Of a stretch of DNA of 64,000 bases, positions 24,001 to 34,639 are shown in pieces. This stretch comes from Heterocephalus glaber (taxonomy: Eukaryota > Chordata > Mammalia > Rodentia > Bathyergidae), in assembly GCF_000247695.1 (NCBI RefSeq), contig NW_004624730.1, forward strand, positions 36,198,380 through 36,262,379, read 5' to 3'. Under the pieces are notes generated by a model, which was not told the DNA's origin, searched no databases, and was given only the letters and a program-made list of their open reading frames with translations. The translations under genes and the position numbers were made by a program. How positions within the stretch are numbered: the first letter of the stretch is position 1; each line of letters starts with the position of its first letter.

Positions 24001-25314
24001 GAAATTTTTGCTTGAAGCCCAAGAGATGGAGACTGATTCTCATCTTAATTTGCTGACCTGCTGAGTGATCTTGATTATTGTTCATACATATACAGCTAAA
24101 ATTGGGAAGATTATGTAGCTGTTAGACATATTGCTATTGTAGCTTAATGGGACAAAGATTAACAACAGCATTGAACACTAATTTAATATAACAGATTCAC
24201 TAAGTGTAATTTTAGCAGTTGAAGACAAACCTCTGATAATTTGTGGGATGAGTGGGGACATTATTATTCAGATACTTAACTAGAGGTCAGTGGACTGAAA
24301 TATAGAACTTTTGTTTTTCAATTATTCTGTTCTATTTTGAGGTCAACTAAAACTGGTCACTTAATCACAGTTTTCTGTGTAATGCAGTTGAGAGGAGAGA
24401 TATCTTTTTTCCTGTTGTCTAATAGGAAATAGCCCCCAAAAAGTACCCTTAAAGAAATATAATAATAGCTGTAGGTGTAATTTTCACTGAGAGCATCTTT
24501 GACTATTTAAGGTTATATTTAATTTGGCTGATGTAAAAATGCAAAGTATTCTTAATGTAGGCTCCTACTATTCAGAAATGGTATTATATGCCCTATTTAT
24601 AGAATGACATAAATTCATAAATTTAAACTTTCACAGCCATATAATTCAGTCCATTCCAGGATCACTCAGGACTATAGAGAATCAGGGGTTTTTGTTTGTT
24701 TGGTCAGCTGTTTGTTTGTTTTAATATTTTTTGCCCAAGTAGACATTGCTTCTCAGATACCAGATAAAGAATAATAAGTCTTTCAGTTTAATTATTCTTA
24801 TTAAAATTATGTGTTTTAACTGATTGACAATCATTAAGGGAGGGTTTTAAACTGAATTTTCTAGTTAAATTAAGTTCACCATTTTCAGTGTTTAAACAAT
24901 ATAGTACTTTTAGACAAGCAATAATCTTTTACTATCAAATTATATGCTGAAATAATGAAAGTGAAGATAACTCAGTGTAATTTTTTATGATCACAGAACA
25001 TAGCAACAGTGAAAACTTAAATTCTTTTGGTATGAGTTAGAACAGTCTGAGTAGAATGTTCATATATTGTTCACCAGAGGTTTTGTCTCAGTGGCATTTT
25101 TTACAAGATTTTTTACAAATCTCTAGGTTGTTCATATTTAAGATTTCCCAAAGTGTTAAAAAATAATGTAAGACAATTTTAAGCCCATAATATATTTTCA
25201 ATCAAATAATAATTCTTTGCTGTGATTGAATGCTTTTGAATATATCTGACCCAAGCAACTAGTAGATTGTTTTAACTCCAAAATGCCCTCTGGATAGCTG
25301 CACATGATGTAAAA
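21041..25314. other. Intronic sequence, nothing recognised
   Basis: About 4.3 kb of AT-rich DNA. 24005-24110 has a very weak MIR-like look, and the rest is unassigned. Confidence 0.4.
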
Positions 25315-25395
25315 CAGTGATGACGAGCCTTTTAGAGCTTTCAATTATAACAAACAGCCCACTGCAGCACTCGTGCCTTAAGTTCACCATCAGTG
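25315..25395 (+). mobile_element. hAT-like MITE, copy 1
   Basis: An 81-bp element with inverted ends: left 'cagtgatgacgagcctttta', right 'aagttcaccatcagtg'. Flanked by an 8-bp near-duplication, 'atgtaaaa' (25307-25314) and 'atgtagaa' (25396-25403). It shares length, ends and interior ('ttttagagctttca', 'gcagcactcgtgcc') with copies at 32649 and 36639. No transposase, so non-autonomous. Confidence 0.8.
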
Positions 25396-26589
25396 ATGTA
25401 GAAAATTTATCTTAATGTATTCCTGCTCCAAAAGTTACTCCAGAAATAGGTTGGAGAATATAGAGGTTCTCTCATTATGTTCCTTTTATTTTTCTCCTAG
25501 ATAAAAAGTGCTAGTTGGTTTTCATTGCGGGTTAACCTGACTTCTGTTTTCAAGTTACATTTTATTTGTCTTCTTGGTGCCATTTTATTTTCTGGTTTTC
25601 CTATTAAAATTAAATAATGTCAGAAAATGTTAGAACTATAAGGAATCTTAAATATCATATTTAGCTCAACTGTCTCATTGCTGTTTACAACTAAGAATTC
25701 ATTTTCTTCCATCTGCATATTGTACACACACAACCTTTGCCTGAAATGTACAGTAGTGGGGCAGGGAGACCAAAGGAGATAAGTATTTCTAAGACCATGG
25801 TGCAAAGAATGAAATTCTGAATGTCATCTTGCTTGACAAAGTGACTATTTCTGTCATGGAAAGTAGTTCTAGAAGGACACATAGAAGCTAGACTCAGCAA
25901 TAGGCACAAAGAGACAGTCTTAGCATTCAGTATTAATTCACTCCACTCTTATACTCACCTGTCTCTAGGGATTTTACAAAAGTATACTCTTCATTAACTT
26001 GAGTAGAGGCAGAGAATTCAGGGATTGAAGTAAAGAGTAGAGAATTTTGGAACTGAAGTAAAATGAGCATTGTTAAATTCCTTTTACCAAAAGCTTCAAG
26101 AAATCCGAATCATCCCCTTCTGAGTTGAAGCAATAGATTATTGCTCACAAGTAAAAGAAAAATTATTCATTATCTTGATTTGGAGACACCAACAAACTTT
26201 CATTCTTCCAACCTAGTAGAAGGCTTTGAAGCAGTTTTAGTCAGATTTTATTCATATTTTGAATATCAATGGAAATATCAAATTTTCTATTGATATTTTG
26301 AAGTCTGGACTTTTGTTTGGAGGGTGAAAAAGGAAAGATGAAACAGAGCAAAAAATATAGGAAATCTTTTTTGTCCCTATATCTCCCTTGTGCAGTTGCT
26401 TCAAAAACAACTATGATTTTTTTTTAGAGATGTTCCATATATAGGCCAGACCACAGAATTTAGATTTTTTTAATGTATTCCAAGAAGTCAAAATATTAAG
26501 AAAGACTTAAGACTAGCATGAAAATCATACATGGGATAGATTATAAAAGTAAGGGAGAGAGGATAGTTTAAAGGGTGAGCAATTAAGTT
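25396..26589. other. Intronic sequence, nothing recognised
   Basis: No identifiable element or exon. Confidence 0.4.
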
Positions 26590-26715
26590 TTGTTTTGTGA
26601 CAAGGTATCACTGTATTGTGCAGCTGGTCACAAACTCCTGGGCTCAAGTGATCCACATCAATCTCCCAAGTGCTGGGACAGTCTCCCAAGTGCACACACC
26701 ACAACTCCCAGCTAG
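26590..26715 (-). mobile_element. 7SL-derived (B1/Alu-like) SINE, minus strand
   Basis: 'acaaggtatcactgtattgt', 'cacaaactcctgggctcaag' and 'tgatccacatcaatctccca' are the antisense of a 7SL-type monomer. It has an internal repeat of 'agtctcccaagtgc'. Confidence 0.75.
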
Positions 26716-26949
26716 CAATTAGATTTTTTAAATTATTTGTATCATTTTGATATTATAATTATCTCCCTTTTATCTTGAATCCTTTTATCTTAAATATTAA
26801 ATTAGGGAAAACTTGAAATATTTTATATTCCTAGGGCCAAAGTGGCCCAATTAGGACAAAGAAACCTATTGTGTATCCAGCACTATATTTTATCTGCCCC
26901 TTCCCTTCCCGTTTCTGTCTCTTATTTCCTGCCTTCCTTCTTTCATTCA

Positions 26950-27085
26950 TTCATTTTGCTTATAATAATCTGCTGAGGTAGTTAACATTTTACAGATGAG
27001 GAAACTGAGACATGAAAAGGAGAATAATTTCCCAGTAATTACTAGTATGTACAAGAACCAGGATTCAAACTCAGTTTACGTATCT
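26950..27085 (-). mobile_element. MIR SINE
   Basis: 'cattttacagatgaggaaac' then 'tgagacatgaaaagg' and 'aagaaccaggattcaaactc' is a clear MIR core. Confidence 0.8.
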
Positions 27086-27086
27086 C

Positions 27087-27225
27087 ATACTCTTGCCTCT
27101 TTTTTTCCCCCCCTTTGAGTTAGAATCTTGCTGTGTAGCCCAGGCTGGCCTCGAACTCACAATCATCCTGCCTTGGCCACTGAGGGGCTAGGATTACAGG
27201 TGTGTACCACCATGCCCAATACCTT
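27087..27225 (-). mobile_element. B1 SINE, minus strand
   Basis: T/C-rich head, then 'cttgctgtgtagcccaggct', 'ggcctcgaactcacaatcat' and 'aggattacaggtgtgtacca'. A typical rodent B1 in antisense. Confidence 0.9.
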
Positions 27226-27261
27226 GCTTTTTTAATATAGTATCTCTTTGCCCATTAAAAA

Positions 27262-27449
27262 AAAAACAAAAAGCTGAGCATAGTGGTGCATGTCTGTAAC
27301 CCCAGCCCTCTAGGAGGCTGAGGCAGGAGAATTGCAAGTTTAAGCCCAATCTGGGCAACTTACCAAGACCCTATCTCAAAAGGGTTGGGAATGTAGCTCA
27401 ATGTAAAAGTCCTGGTTCTATCCCCAGTACCAGAGGAAAAAAAAAAAGA
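27262..27449 (+). mobile_element. B1-ID dimer SINE
   Basis: B1 part 'gctgagcatagtggtgcatg' to 'cccaatctgggcaacttacc', then ID part 'ggttgggaatgtagctcaat' with B box 'ggttctatccccagtacc' and poly-A (27437-27448). Confidence 0.9.
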
Positions 27450-27844
27450 CTACAAACAAAAATAGTCACAAAGTAGAATATTTCCATGATTACAAAGCTC
27501 ACTGGTCATTAAATCAACAAATATTTAGATACTTAGTGAATATTTATTAAATATATCGCCTTATGAGGTATTAACAGGTGCTTTATGATCTTTCTCCTCA
27601 AAAAGCTTTTGTCTTTAAAATTTTAATTTTGTGGTTGCTTTTAATGCTGTATACAATCTTAATTTATTCCTTATACATACTTTCTTCATAGAAAGCGGTA
27701 TATGCACTGTGAATCATTCATACAAAATTTTGTTCCTGATTATACACATTGCCTTATTCACTCAGGAAAACCAGGTAACGGAAATTTGTTTTAATGACAG
27801 ACAGCTTAAGTTAGATTTCAGCAAACTACTGCCAATCAGCCAGA

Positions 27845-28040
27845 GCCACTCTGCCGCCTGGTTTTGTAAAGTACTTTTAGAATAAAAGCCACGGTCATTT
27901 GTTTACATATTATCTGTGGCTTCTTTTGTGCTGCAACAGCATAATCTAGTTGTTGTGGCAGAGACCACATGGCCTACAAAGACTAAAACATTTACTGACT
28001 TGCCCTTTACAGAAAAAGTTTGCTAACCCCTGGTTTCAAT
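27845..28040. mobile_element. Old hAT (Tip100-like) DNA transposon remnant
   Basis: 'ttttgtaaagtacttttaga', 'catttgtttacatattatct' and 'ttacagaaaaagtttgctaa' then 'cccctgg' match the familiar sequence of an old mammalian hAT family. The family name is uncertain. Confidence 0.6.
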
Positions 28041-28364
28041 CAACAATATAAGCAATTCTAATATGCAAATATAATTACATGTACACATACATATGTTATA
28101 TATATGAAAGAAAAATTATTTGTAAACTATTTGTTCTTTTGTAATATGTGCCCTTATATTTTTCTTCCCTAGCTTCTTTATTCTGGATACTAAATATTAG
28201 TGTTACATTCCTGATAGTATATATCTACAAGTCCAATTGGGGCTTAAAATTTATTTTCTGAATATTCTTCCTCTGAATAAGACCTTAACTTTGATTTTTA
28301 TATATTTGTCACATATGCACATACTTGGAAGATAAGATTTATCTTTAAATATGACAGACCAACT

Positions 28365-28525
28365 TTAGTGTACCTCAAAATCACATGGTAACTGACTTTA
28401 TGACTCCTAAAGGTTCTGATTCACTGGGTCTGAAATAGATACTAATAGTTGTAGTATTTCTAACAGTATCAGATACGTATTGCTGCCACTAGTGATCTAA
28501 GGATCATACTTTGAGAACCATTGGA
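28365..28525. mobile_element. MER5-like hAT-Charlie remnant
   Basis: 'tacctcaaaatcacatggta', 'ggttctgattcactgggtct' and the closing 'actttgagaaccattgg' are typical of MER5A-type elements. Confidence 0.7.
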
Positions 28526-28614
28526 AAGGACCTTGAAAGTAGTACAAGGGTAGCAGGAACCCTTAACGGTGCTCCCTGAAAGAGCCTGAGTCTTTTGAAA
28601 ATTTACCATCCTTT

Positions 28615-28987
28615 CCCGGGGCGGGGATAGGGAGGTCTTATTGGCATTATGGATATTATATTGCTTCATAAGAGGAGCTAAAGACTGCCCTCATACATGA
28701 TGACATAGCACATGGAATTCATAAGTTTGAAAAAGAGCCAAGCCATCTTTATGTGCTTGCATACAACTGGGATGAGCCTGTGTGTGTCAAGTTGGTGGAA
28801 CCCCTTCATACTAAACACCAAATCAATCTAATTAAAGTTGACGATAAGAAACTGGATGAATAAGTAGGCCTCTATAAGATTGATAGAAAACTGTAAAATG
28901 GTTGGATACAGTTGTGCAGTAGTTAAGGACTATTAAGAACAGTAGGCCAAGGTTTTAACCAAAGAGTATTTCAAATATAAAAAATGA
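28615..28987 (+). pseudogene. RPS12: RPS12 processed pseudogene (decayed)
   Basis: Translation of 28674-28860 gives stretches matching ribosomal protein S12 of the small subunit: 'LKTALIHD', '[18 protein letters not shown]' and '[13 protein letters not shown]'. The tail region keeps 'VV.KDY' and 'EYFK' at DNA level, and the stop is TGA at 28985-28987. The frame is broken by an in-frame stop after 'KKLDE' (28861-28863), further stops and small indels. The 5' part before 28674 is only weakly alignable. There are no introns, as expected for a retrocopy, and no clear poly-A tail remains, so it is old. The parent gene is elsewhere. Confidence 0.88.
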
Positions 28988-29159
28988 ACAAGTAGGAAAA
29001 CTGGTCTTGGGAGGAAAAGGGGAGGATTTAGCAAGCAGGGATGAGAAAGGAAAATACCAAATAGAGTATATACTATAAAAATTTTGTAATGATATGGCCA
29101 AATACAGTGAAAACATGTTAAGAGTGGGAGAATGAAGTGGTCCTTTGTTGTTTTATATT

Positions 29160-29300
29160 GTTAAATTGAGAAGCCTAGATTCTTATGCTAGCCTTTCTGC
29201 TTATTAAGTTGGCTGTATCACTTAACTTACTGAAATTCAGTTCTTCACATAAAATGAAGACAACAGTGCTTATCTACAGGGATTTATAAGGACTGACTAG
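29160..29300 (+). mobile_element. MIR-like SINE
   Basis: 'agattcttatgctagccttt', 'gctgtatcacttaacttact' and 'taaaatgaagacaacagtgc' follow the MIR order. Diverged. Confidence 0.6.
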
Positions 29301-29967
29301 GAAAGCAATTTGTAAAGTTTATCCAAGTATTAGCTGAAGACTATAAATACAAAGTCATTTGTGGATGGAAATAGAAGGCATACCTGTTACGAGAGGATGT
29401 CATTGTTAAGCTAAAGGAAACCTTTAAAGTTTGTTAGAGAAAAGAAATGATCAACACCATCTGCACTGAGTTATTAAGTATATTATTAGATTCATTTAAA
29501 TTCTGAGGATTGGCCTTCAAATTTTATTAATTTGGACTGTTTAGACTTGAGGTTTTCAGTTGTCAAAATTGTTAGCTCATGGGTATTACTAACACAAATA
29601 TTGATGTGTAGCTTTGGCCTGGTAGCTATCAATGGAAATCAGAAAATCAATAAACTTAATAGCTCTTCATTGTATAGTTGATGCATTTGCAGGACTATGT
29701 TGAGTATTGTCAGTGAATAATCAATTCGGTCATTGAGATCACTGTCAGAATATTTTTATAATATGCTATTTTATTTATGGGTTTATATAGCTTCTGCAGC
29801 ACTTTTTTATGAGCCAACACTTTGTCCTATAGAATTCATAATGCTAACAATTGTGCTTCCACCCACCTGGAATCACCTGTCACCTTGGAAGTCTTCCTTC
29901 TTAATATAAGCAAGGCTGTATCTCTTATACCAGCTTCTACTCTAGGATTAATTTCATCTAGTACATT

Positions 29968-30014
29968 TACTCATACTCAATTAGTGATGGACCTACCTCA
30001 TGCTTCATTGACAA
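29968..30014 (+). repeat. 47-bp direct repeat, copy 1
   Basis: Starts 'tactcatactcaattagtga' and ends 'catgcttcattgacaa'. It matches 32362-32407 with one substitution and one 1-bp indel. The flanks do not match. Confidence 0.9.
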
Positions 30015-30260
30015 GAAGGTTACAGTTACCAAGTCCCTACTGTGTGTTAAATATTATGGGAGTACACATATCTAGTGAGTGAAAACATATTAAGTTGATC
30101 TATAAGGAGTATAAAGTAAATCCCATGCTCAGAGTTCAAAGAAACAGCTCTAATCAGTAGAGGTTTGAGAAGGCTTCATAGAGGGTGGCTTTTGAGCTGA
30201 ATTTTATAGAAGTAAAATTCATTTCAGAAAGAGTAAATGAGGCATTCTAGCCTAAGGCAA
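30015..30260 (+). mobile_element. L2 3' remnant
   Basis: 'aagtccctactgtgtgttaa' and later 'gaaggcttcatagagggtgg' then 'cttttgagctgaattttata' are typical of L2 3' ends. Confidence 0.6.
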
Positions 30261-30845
30261 GAACATAAAAGAAAGTTTTGCAAATAATATTAATTTACAG
30301 TAGGGTTTCCAGCCATACTTTTAGGTACAAGGTAAGATTTCTGAGGAATGTAAATTTCAAGCTGAGGTTTAAAGAACAGATAAAGCGTTATATAGATAAA
30401 AGGGAGAGAGGATAGAAGTGTTCTGGATAGAGAATGGCTTTTGGGAGACCTAGAAACAAGAGTATGGTTTCTCAAATAACTGAAAACTGAATGAAATTTC
30501 ATATGGTTGAAACCAAATGATTCTTATGGGGAAATGTTGTACACTCCATGGATAGAGGCCTTATTGTCCAGACATTTATAAATTCTGCCTTAAACAAAGC
30601 AAAATCCAAGAAATGTGATACAGCCAAAAGATTTGGCCACAGTCCAGATTTATATAGGTGATATTATGAATGTCTGTTGTTCTAAAACAAACAAATGAAC
30701 AGAATGACTAATAGCATCTTGAAAGTCCAGAAAAGAAAAACATGTTTGATTAAAGGAAATAACTTTTTTGTATATGAAATAAAATGTGATGATTCTTGTT
30801 TTATAGTGGACTAAGAGTGTTTTCAACTGATTAAAAAATAAGGGG

Positions 30846-30932
30846 AGGGCCAGGGATTTAGCTCAGTGGTTCTGCCGCCTGCCTTGCAACCAAAAGGTCC
30901 CGAGTTCGATCCCACATACAAAAAAAAAAGTA
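30846..30932 (+). mobile_element. ID-type SINE
   Basis: 'gggccagggatttagctcag' then 'tggttctgccgcctgccttg' and B box 'gagttcgatccca', poly-A at 30921-30930. Confidence 0.9.
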
Positions 30933-30958
30933 GGGAAATTCAAAAAACTTGAATTTAA

Positions 30959-31069
30959 TCTTTCTTTCTCTCTCTCTCTCTCTCCCCCTCTCCCTCTCCC
31001 TCTCTGTCTCTCTCTCCCCCTCCCTCTCTCCCTCTCCCTCTCCCTCCCCCCCCCTTTCTTTCTTTCAAG
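30959..31069. repeat. Polypyrimidine microsatellite (CT)n/(CCCTCT)n
   Basis: About 110 bp almost purely C and T on the + strand, with only one G. It is the head of the minus-strand 7SL-type SINE that follows, so it probably grew from that element's A-rich tail. Confidence 0.95.
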
Positions 31070-31170
31070 AGATCTCACTGTGTTTCCCAAGCTGGCCTTG
31101 AACTCATGGACTCAGGTGATTCTCCTTTTTTAGCATCCTAAATAGCAGGGAATTCATCACATCCAGTTTT
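31066..31170 (-). mobile_element. 7SL-derived (B1-like) SINE, minus strand
   Basis: 'gagatctcactgtgtttccc' then 'aagctggccttgaactcatg' and 'gactcaggtgattctcc' is antisense B1/7SL sequence. The remainder is decayed. Confidence 0.75.
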
Positions 31171-31339
31171 CCAATAACGTGGTAAAAGTATTCTTATAAT
31201 ACCTCCAAGTTTAGCTTTTATCATTTTTTTGTGAGTTTTGATTTTACTTTTAAAAATAATATGTATTAACCTTTCAATGAGGAGTATGCAGTTGCTTTGG
31301 ACTGTACTTCTGAGAGCTGTAGCTAACTTTAAGGCTATG

Positions 31340-32279
31340 ATAACCAGATTATGTGTGGCCCTAGTCGTCTAGTACCCTGTCACAAGGTGAAAGACTTTCC
31401 CTGTCTCTCCTCTTCCTGTTTGTTTTCCTTCTCCTCTGTGTCTCATCTTTTTATTTTTCCTTCCTGTTTTTCATCCCTTTTTTATGTTTCTTTCTGCATG
31501 TCTTATTTGCCTGTCTATACTCTACATGATTATCCCTTAGCTCCCATTTTTTTCCTTAAATGCCCACATTTTTAACTAAACTCTGTTGTATTTTTATACT
31601 TAATAAATGTCACTTTCCTTTTTCTTTTTAAATACATATAGATGGAATATATGCATTTCTTTCCATATAATTTCTATTATTGATATGTGCTAACAAAAAT
31701 TATTTTTCCTTCTGTGGGTCAATGACATATAACAGAAAAAGATTCACTAATCTTACCTCATTGAACATACACAACAGGTAAGGAAGAAGCTGGCAGAGAT
31801 CATCTTCAGTAGCTGCCAGTGTTTGTATTGCTTTTAGCAGATATTGAGTTGGGATAGTTTCTTACAGTCCTTATGGCATGTTATTAAAATAACCAAGGAA
31901 GGTTTCCTGGAGGAATCAACTACTTGATTTCTAACTCCATAACATTACCAGAAGTATGAAAGCTAACATCCATGTCGGTGATATTTGCCTGGCCACCCTA
32001 TTCTCACTTTAAGCATTTTTACTTTATTGGCACACATCACATTCACTCCCTTTTCAGACTGCATCAAAAAAACTATTCATCTTGTAAATTGGAATTAAAA
32101 AATAGTAATATAGTATCAATATATACTACAAATAAAAACAAAAGAACTGTATAAAATGTTGTTCATTTTGGATGGTGTTTTTGATACCACTAAATATTGG
32201 GATGTTCATCAGATTTTTTATTTCCTTCATTGCAAACTGCAAGTAAACAAGTTACATCAAGCTATACATCCATCCCATA
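31340..32279. other. Intronic sequence; pyrimidine-rich start, otherwise unassigned
   Basis: 31390-31560 is pyrimidine-rich without a regular period. No element recognised in the rest. Confidence 0.4.
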
Positions 32280-32640
32280 ATTTTTCTCCAGGAGGCTCAC
32301 TAACCCACATCAACCATGTCATTTTTTTTTTATGCTCAAACTTACTACACCTTTTCCTCTCTACTCATACTCAATTAATGTGGACCTACCTCATGCTTCA
32401 TTGACAAAATAGAATCCGTCAGACAAGAACATCCTCTTCTTCACCATCTGCACTTTTATTAGTGAACTGAAATTTGCTCCTCTCTTCTTTATTCTCACTC
32501 TTGTTGCCATTTTCACCCAGGGTGTTTCCAGACCCATCTTGCTTTATCAAGCACTTTGTGCCTTGTTGATTTCCTGTAACTCCAGTATTATTGATCTTTC
32601 CCCATCCTCTTTATCATTTCAGTAACAAGGAATAGTTATG
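32280..32640 (+). mobile_element. L2 ORF2 remnant
   Basis: 'ttcattgacaaaatagaatc' then 'cgtcagacaagaacatcctc' and the pyrimidine-rich segment after it resemble the L2 coding region upstream of RT. Decayed. Confidence 0.5.
32362..32407 (+). repeat. 47-bp direct repeat, copy 2
   Basis: Partner of 29968-30014, about 2.4 kb away in the same orientation, inside an L2-like segment. Confidence 0.9.
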
Positions 32641-32648
32641 CTCTAAGA

Positions 32649-32728
32649 CAGTGATGGCAAACCTTTTAGAGCTTTCAGTGATACAAGCAGCCTGCTGTGG
32701 CACACGTGCCATAGGTACACCACCAGTG
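32649..32728 (+). mobile_element. hAT-like MITE, copy 2
   Basis: 80 bp, left end 'cagtgatggcaaacctttta', right end 'ataggtacaccaccagtg'. 8-bp near-duplication 'ctctaaga' (32641-32648) and 'ctctacaa' (32729-32736). The left copy fits the hAT preference nTCTAGAn closely. Interior 'gctgtggcacacgtgcca' contains a short palindrome. Confidence 0.85.
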
Positions 32729-32859
32729 CTCTACAATCTACCATCTTAAGATAACTTCTTTAAATTCACAGTCACCATCCATTTCTCTTGATAGCCTTCA
32801 CAGTCAGATCTTTTCTGTATACATGGTTTCTACCACTTTACCTCTTACTCACTAAAATA

Positions 32860-33240
32860 AAGAGCTTTATTGAGATATGATTCACATACCATGTAATTCA
32901 TGTATTTAAAGTATATAATTTAGTAGTTTTATTATATTTAAAGAGATGTACAACCATCACCACAATGAATTTTAGAACATTTTCATGACCTGCAGAGAAA
33001 ACGTATATGTAGCAGCAGTCACTCCTCATCTCATTCTCATCCTTTCCCCCAGTCATAGGTAACTACAAATCTTTTTTTTTTTTTTTGCCACTGGAGATTT
33101 GCCTTTTCTGAACAAGTCACATAGGATATTCATTTTTCTTCATAAATATTTTAGTTATTTTTAGCATTTGCTCTCATATAAATTTGACTGAGTTTTTCAA
33201 ATTTCACTAGTTAAGTAAATAGACTGACCATCTGAAATGG
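32860..33240 (-). mobile_element. Old LINE remnant (L1M-type), antisense
   Basis: 'tttattgagatatgattcac', 'ataccatgtaattcatgtat', 'gatgtacaaccatcaccaca' and 'gatttgccttttctgaacaa' are a common old mammalian LINE 3' segment. The subfamily is uncertain. Confidence 0.6.
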
Positions 33241-33271
33241 AAGAATTTTTTTATTAAAATTACATTGACTA

Positions 33272-33377
33272 GGGCTGGGATTTGGCTCAGTTGTTCCGCC
33301 ACCTGCCTCGCAAGCTCAAGGTCCCAAGTTCAATCCCTAGTACAAACAATAACAATAATAATAATAATAATAAAAAT
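33272..33377 (+). mobile_element. ID-type SINE with 15-bp duplication and (AAT)n tail
   Basis: 'gggctgggatttggctcagt' to 'gttcaatccctagtac', then an (aat)n-type tail. Target-site duplication 'aaattacattgacta' at 33257-33271 and 33378-33392. Confidence 0.95.
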
Positions 33378-33392
33378 AAATTACATTGACTA

Positions 33393-34374
33393 TAGATTAA
33401 TTTGGTAAAAACATATCTTAGTGATGTTGAATATTTTTATCCTCAACATGGTACAGTGCTACATATTTTTAAAGATCTTCTTTAGAGTCTGTTAATAAAC
33501 TTTCATGGTTGTCTCCCCAAAGCACTGGCACATCATTTGTTGGTTATCTTTTTAAAAATTATATTTTCTGTTCATGGCTTATATCCAAAAATGCAGTTAA
33601 CTATTGAATACTGACTTTATATCTAACATCATCGATCAATACATATACATAATGTATATGTTATTCTTTTTGTTTCTTCCTTCCCAATTGTTATATCATT
33701 TGTTTCTTTCTTATCTTACTGCACTGACTGGACCACCAGTACCCAGTAGAACTGATAATCATAAAGGTATTGTTTTTTAATCTTTCACTATTAAGTACGA
33801 TATTTGGTTTACTTTTTTTCCTTTAGTTTGGGTTAGGATTTTGTGGTTTTGGTAGATCCCCACTCCATTTTTTTTCTAAGACCAGAGATGGCTCCTTTTT
33901 TTTTCTTTTGTGTTTTTATTCTCAAATAAATTTTCAATTTTATCTAAGACTTAGTTTTTTTAGTTTAAATTTTCTACTTTAATGAGAAAATGTAATGAAT
34001 TACACTAACATATCTTCTATATTGAACCAAATTTGCAGTCCTAGAATGGTTATATTGTCCAAAATAGTTATGATGTAGTATTTTTACACTCCTTGATTTC
34101 CTTTGTTTGTAAATCATATGGTGCTATATATGTGTGTAAATATACATGGGTATATGTGTGTGTGCATTACTCTTACCAACTTTTTGCATCTGCATTCAAG
34201 ATTTGCTTCTGTAACTTTTCTTTTTTGTATGTGTTATTCTTAACTGGATTTAGAAGCAAAATTTACTAGCTTAGTAAAATTAGTTAGGAAATCAATTTGT
34301 GTAATATCAAAGTTTCCTTTTCCTTGAAAGTTTTATAGAACTTTTCTGTAAAATATTTTGAGTCTGCTATTTAT
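33393..34374. other. Intronic sequence, nothing recognised
   Basis: AT-rich. A short (tgtg/ta)-rich stretch near 34120-34165 is the only simple repeat. Confidence 0.4.
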
Positions 34375-34391
34375 GAAAAGTTTTCTTTTTC

Positions 34392-34479
34392 TCTTTTTTT
34401 TTTTGGTACCGAGGATTGAACTTGTGTCCTTGAGCTTGTGAGGCAGGTGGCGGAACCGCTGAGCTAAATCCCTAGCCCA
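34392..34479 (-). mobile_element. ID-type SINE with 17-bp duplication
   Basis: T-run, then 'ggtaccgaggattgaacttg' to 'accgctgagctaaatcccta'. Exact duplication 'gaaaagttttctttttc' at 34375-34391 and 34480-34496. Confidence 0.95.
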
Positions 34480-34639
34480 GAAAAGTTTTCTTTTTCACAT
34501 AATTCAATACTTTATGAGTTAGAGGACAACTGGGACTAGTTGCTTTACCTTTGGACTTAGTAGATTCTTTACTTTTTGAATCTCAGTGATATATTTGATT
34601 TTGTAAAATATTTTATCCTATGTTATTTATTCTTTTAAT

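Noticed and set aside
30846..30932. tRNA gene suggested by good A and B boxes in ID elements (also at 20872, 34392, 53823, 61626)
   Set aside because: The cloverleaf cannot be closed as a mature tRNA. The copies end in A-runs with target-site duplications, so they are SINEs.
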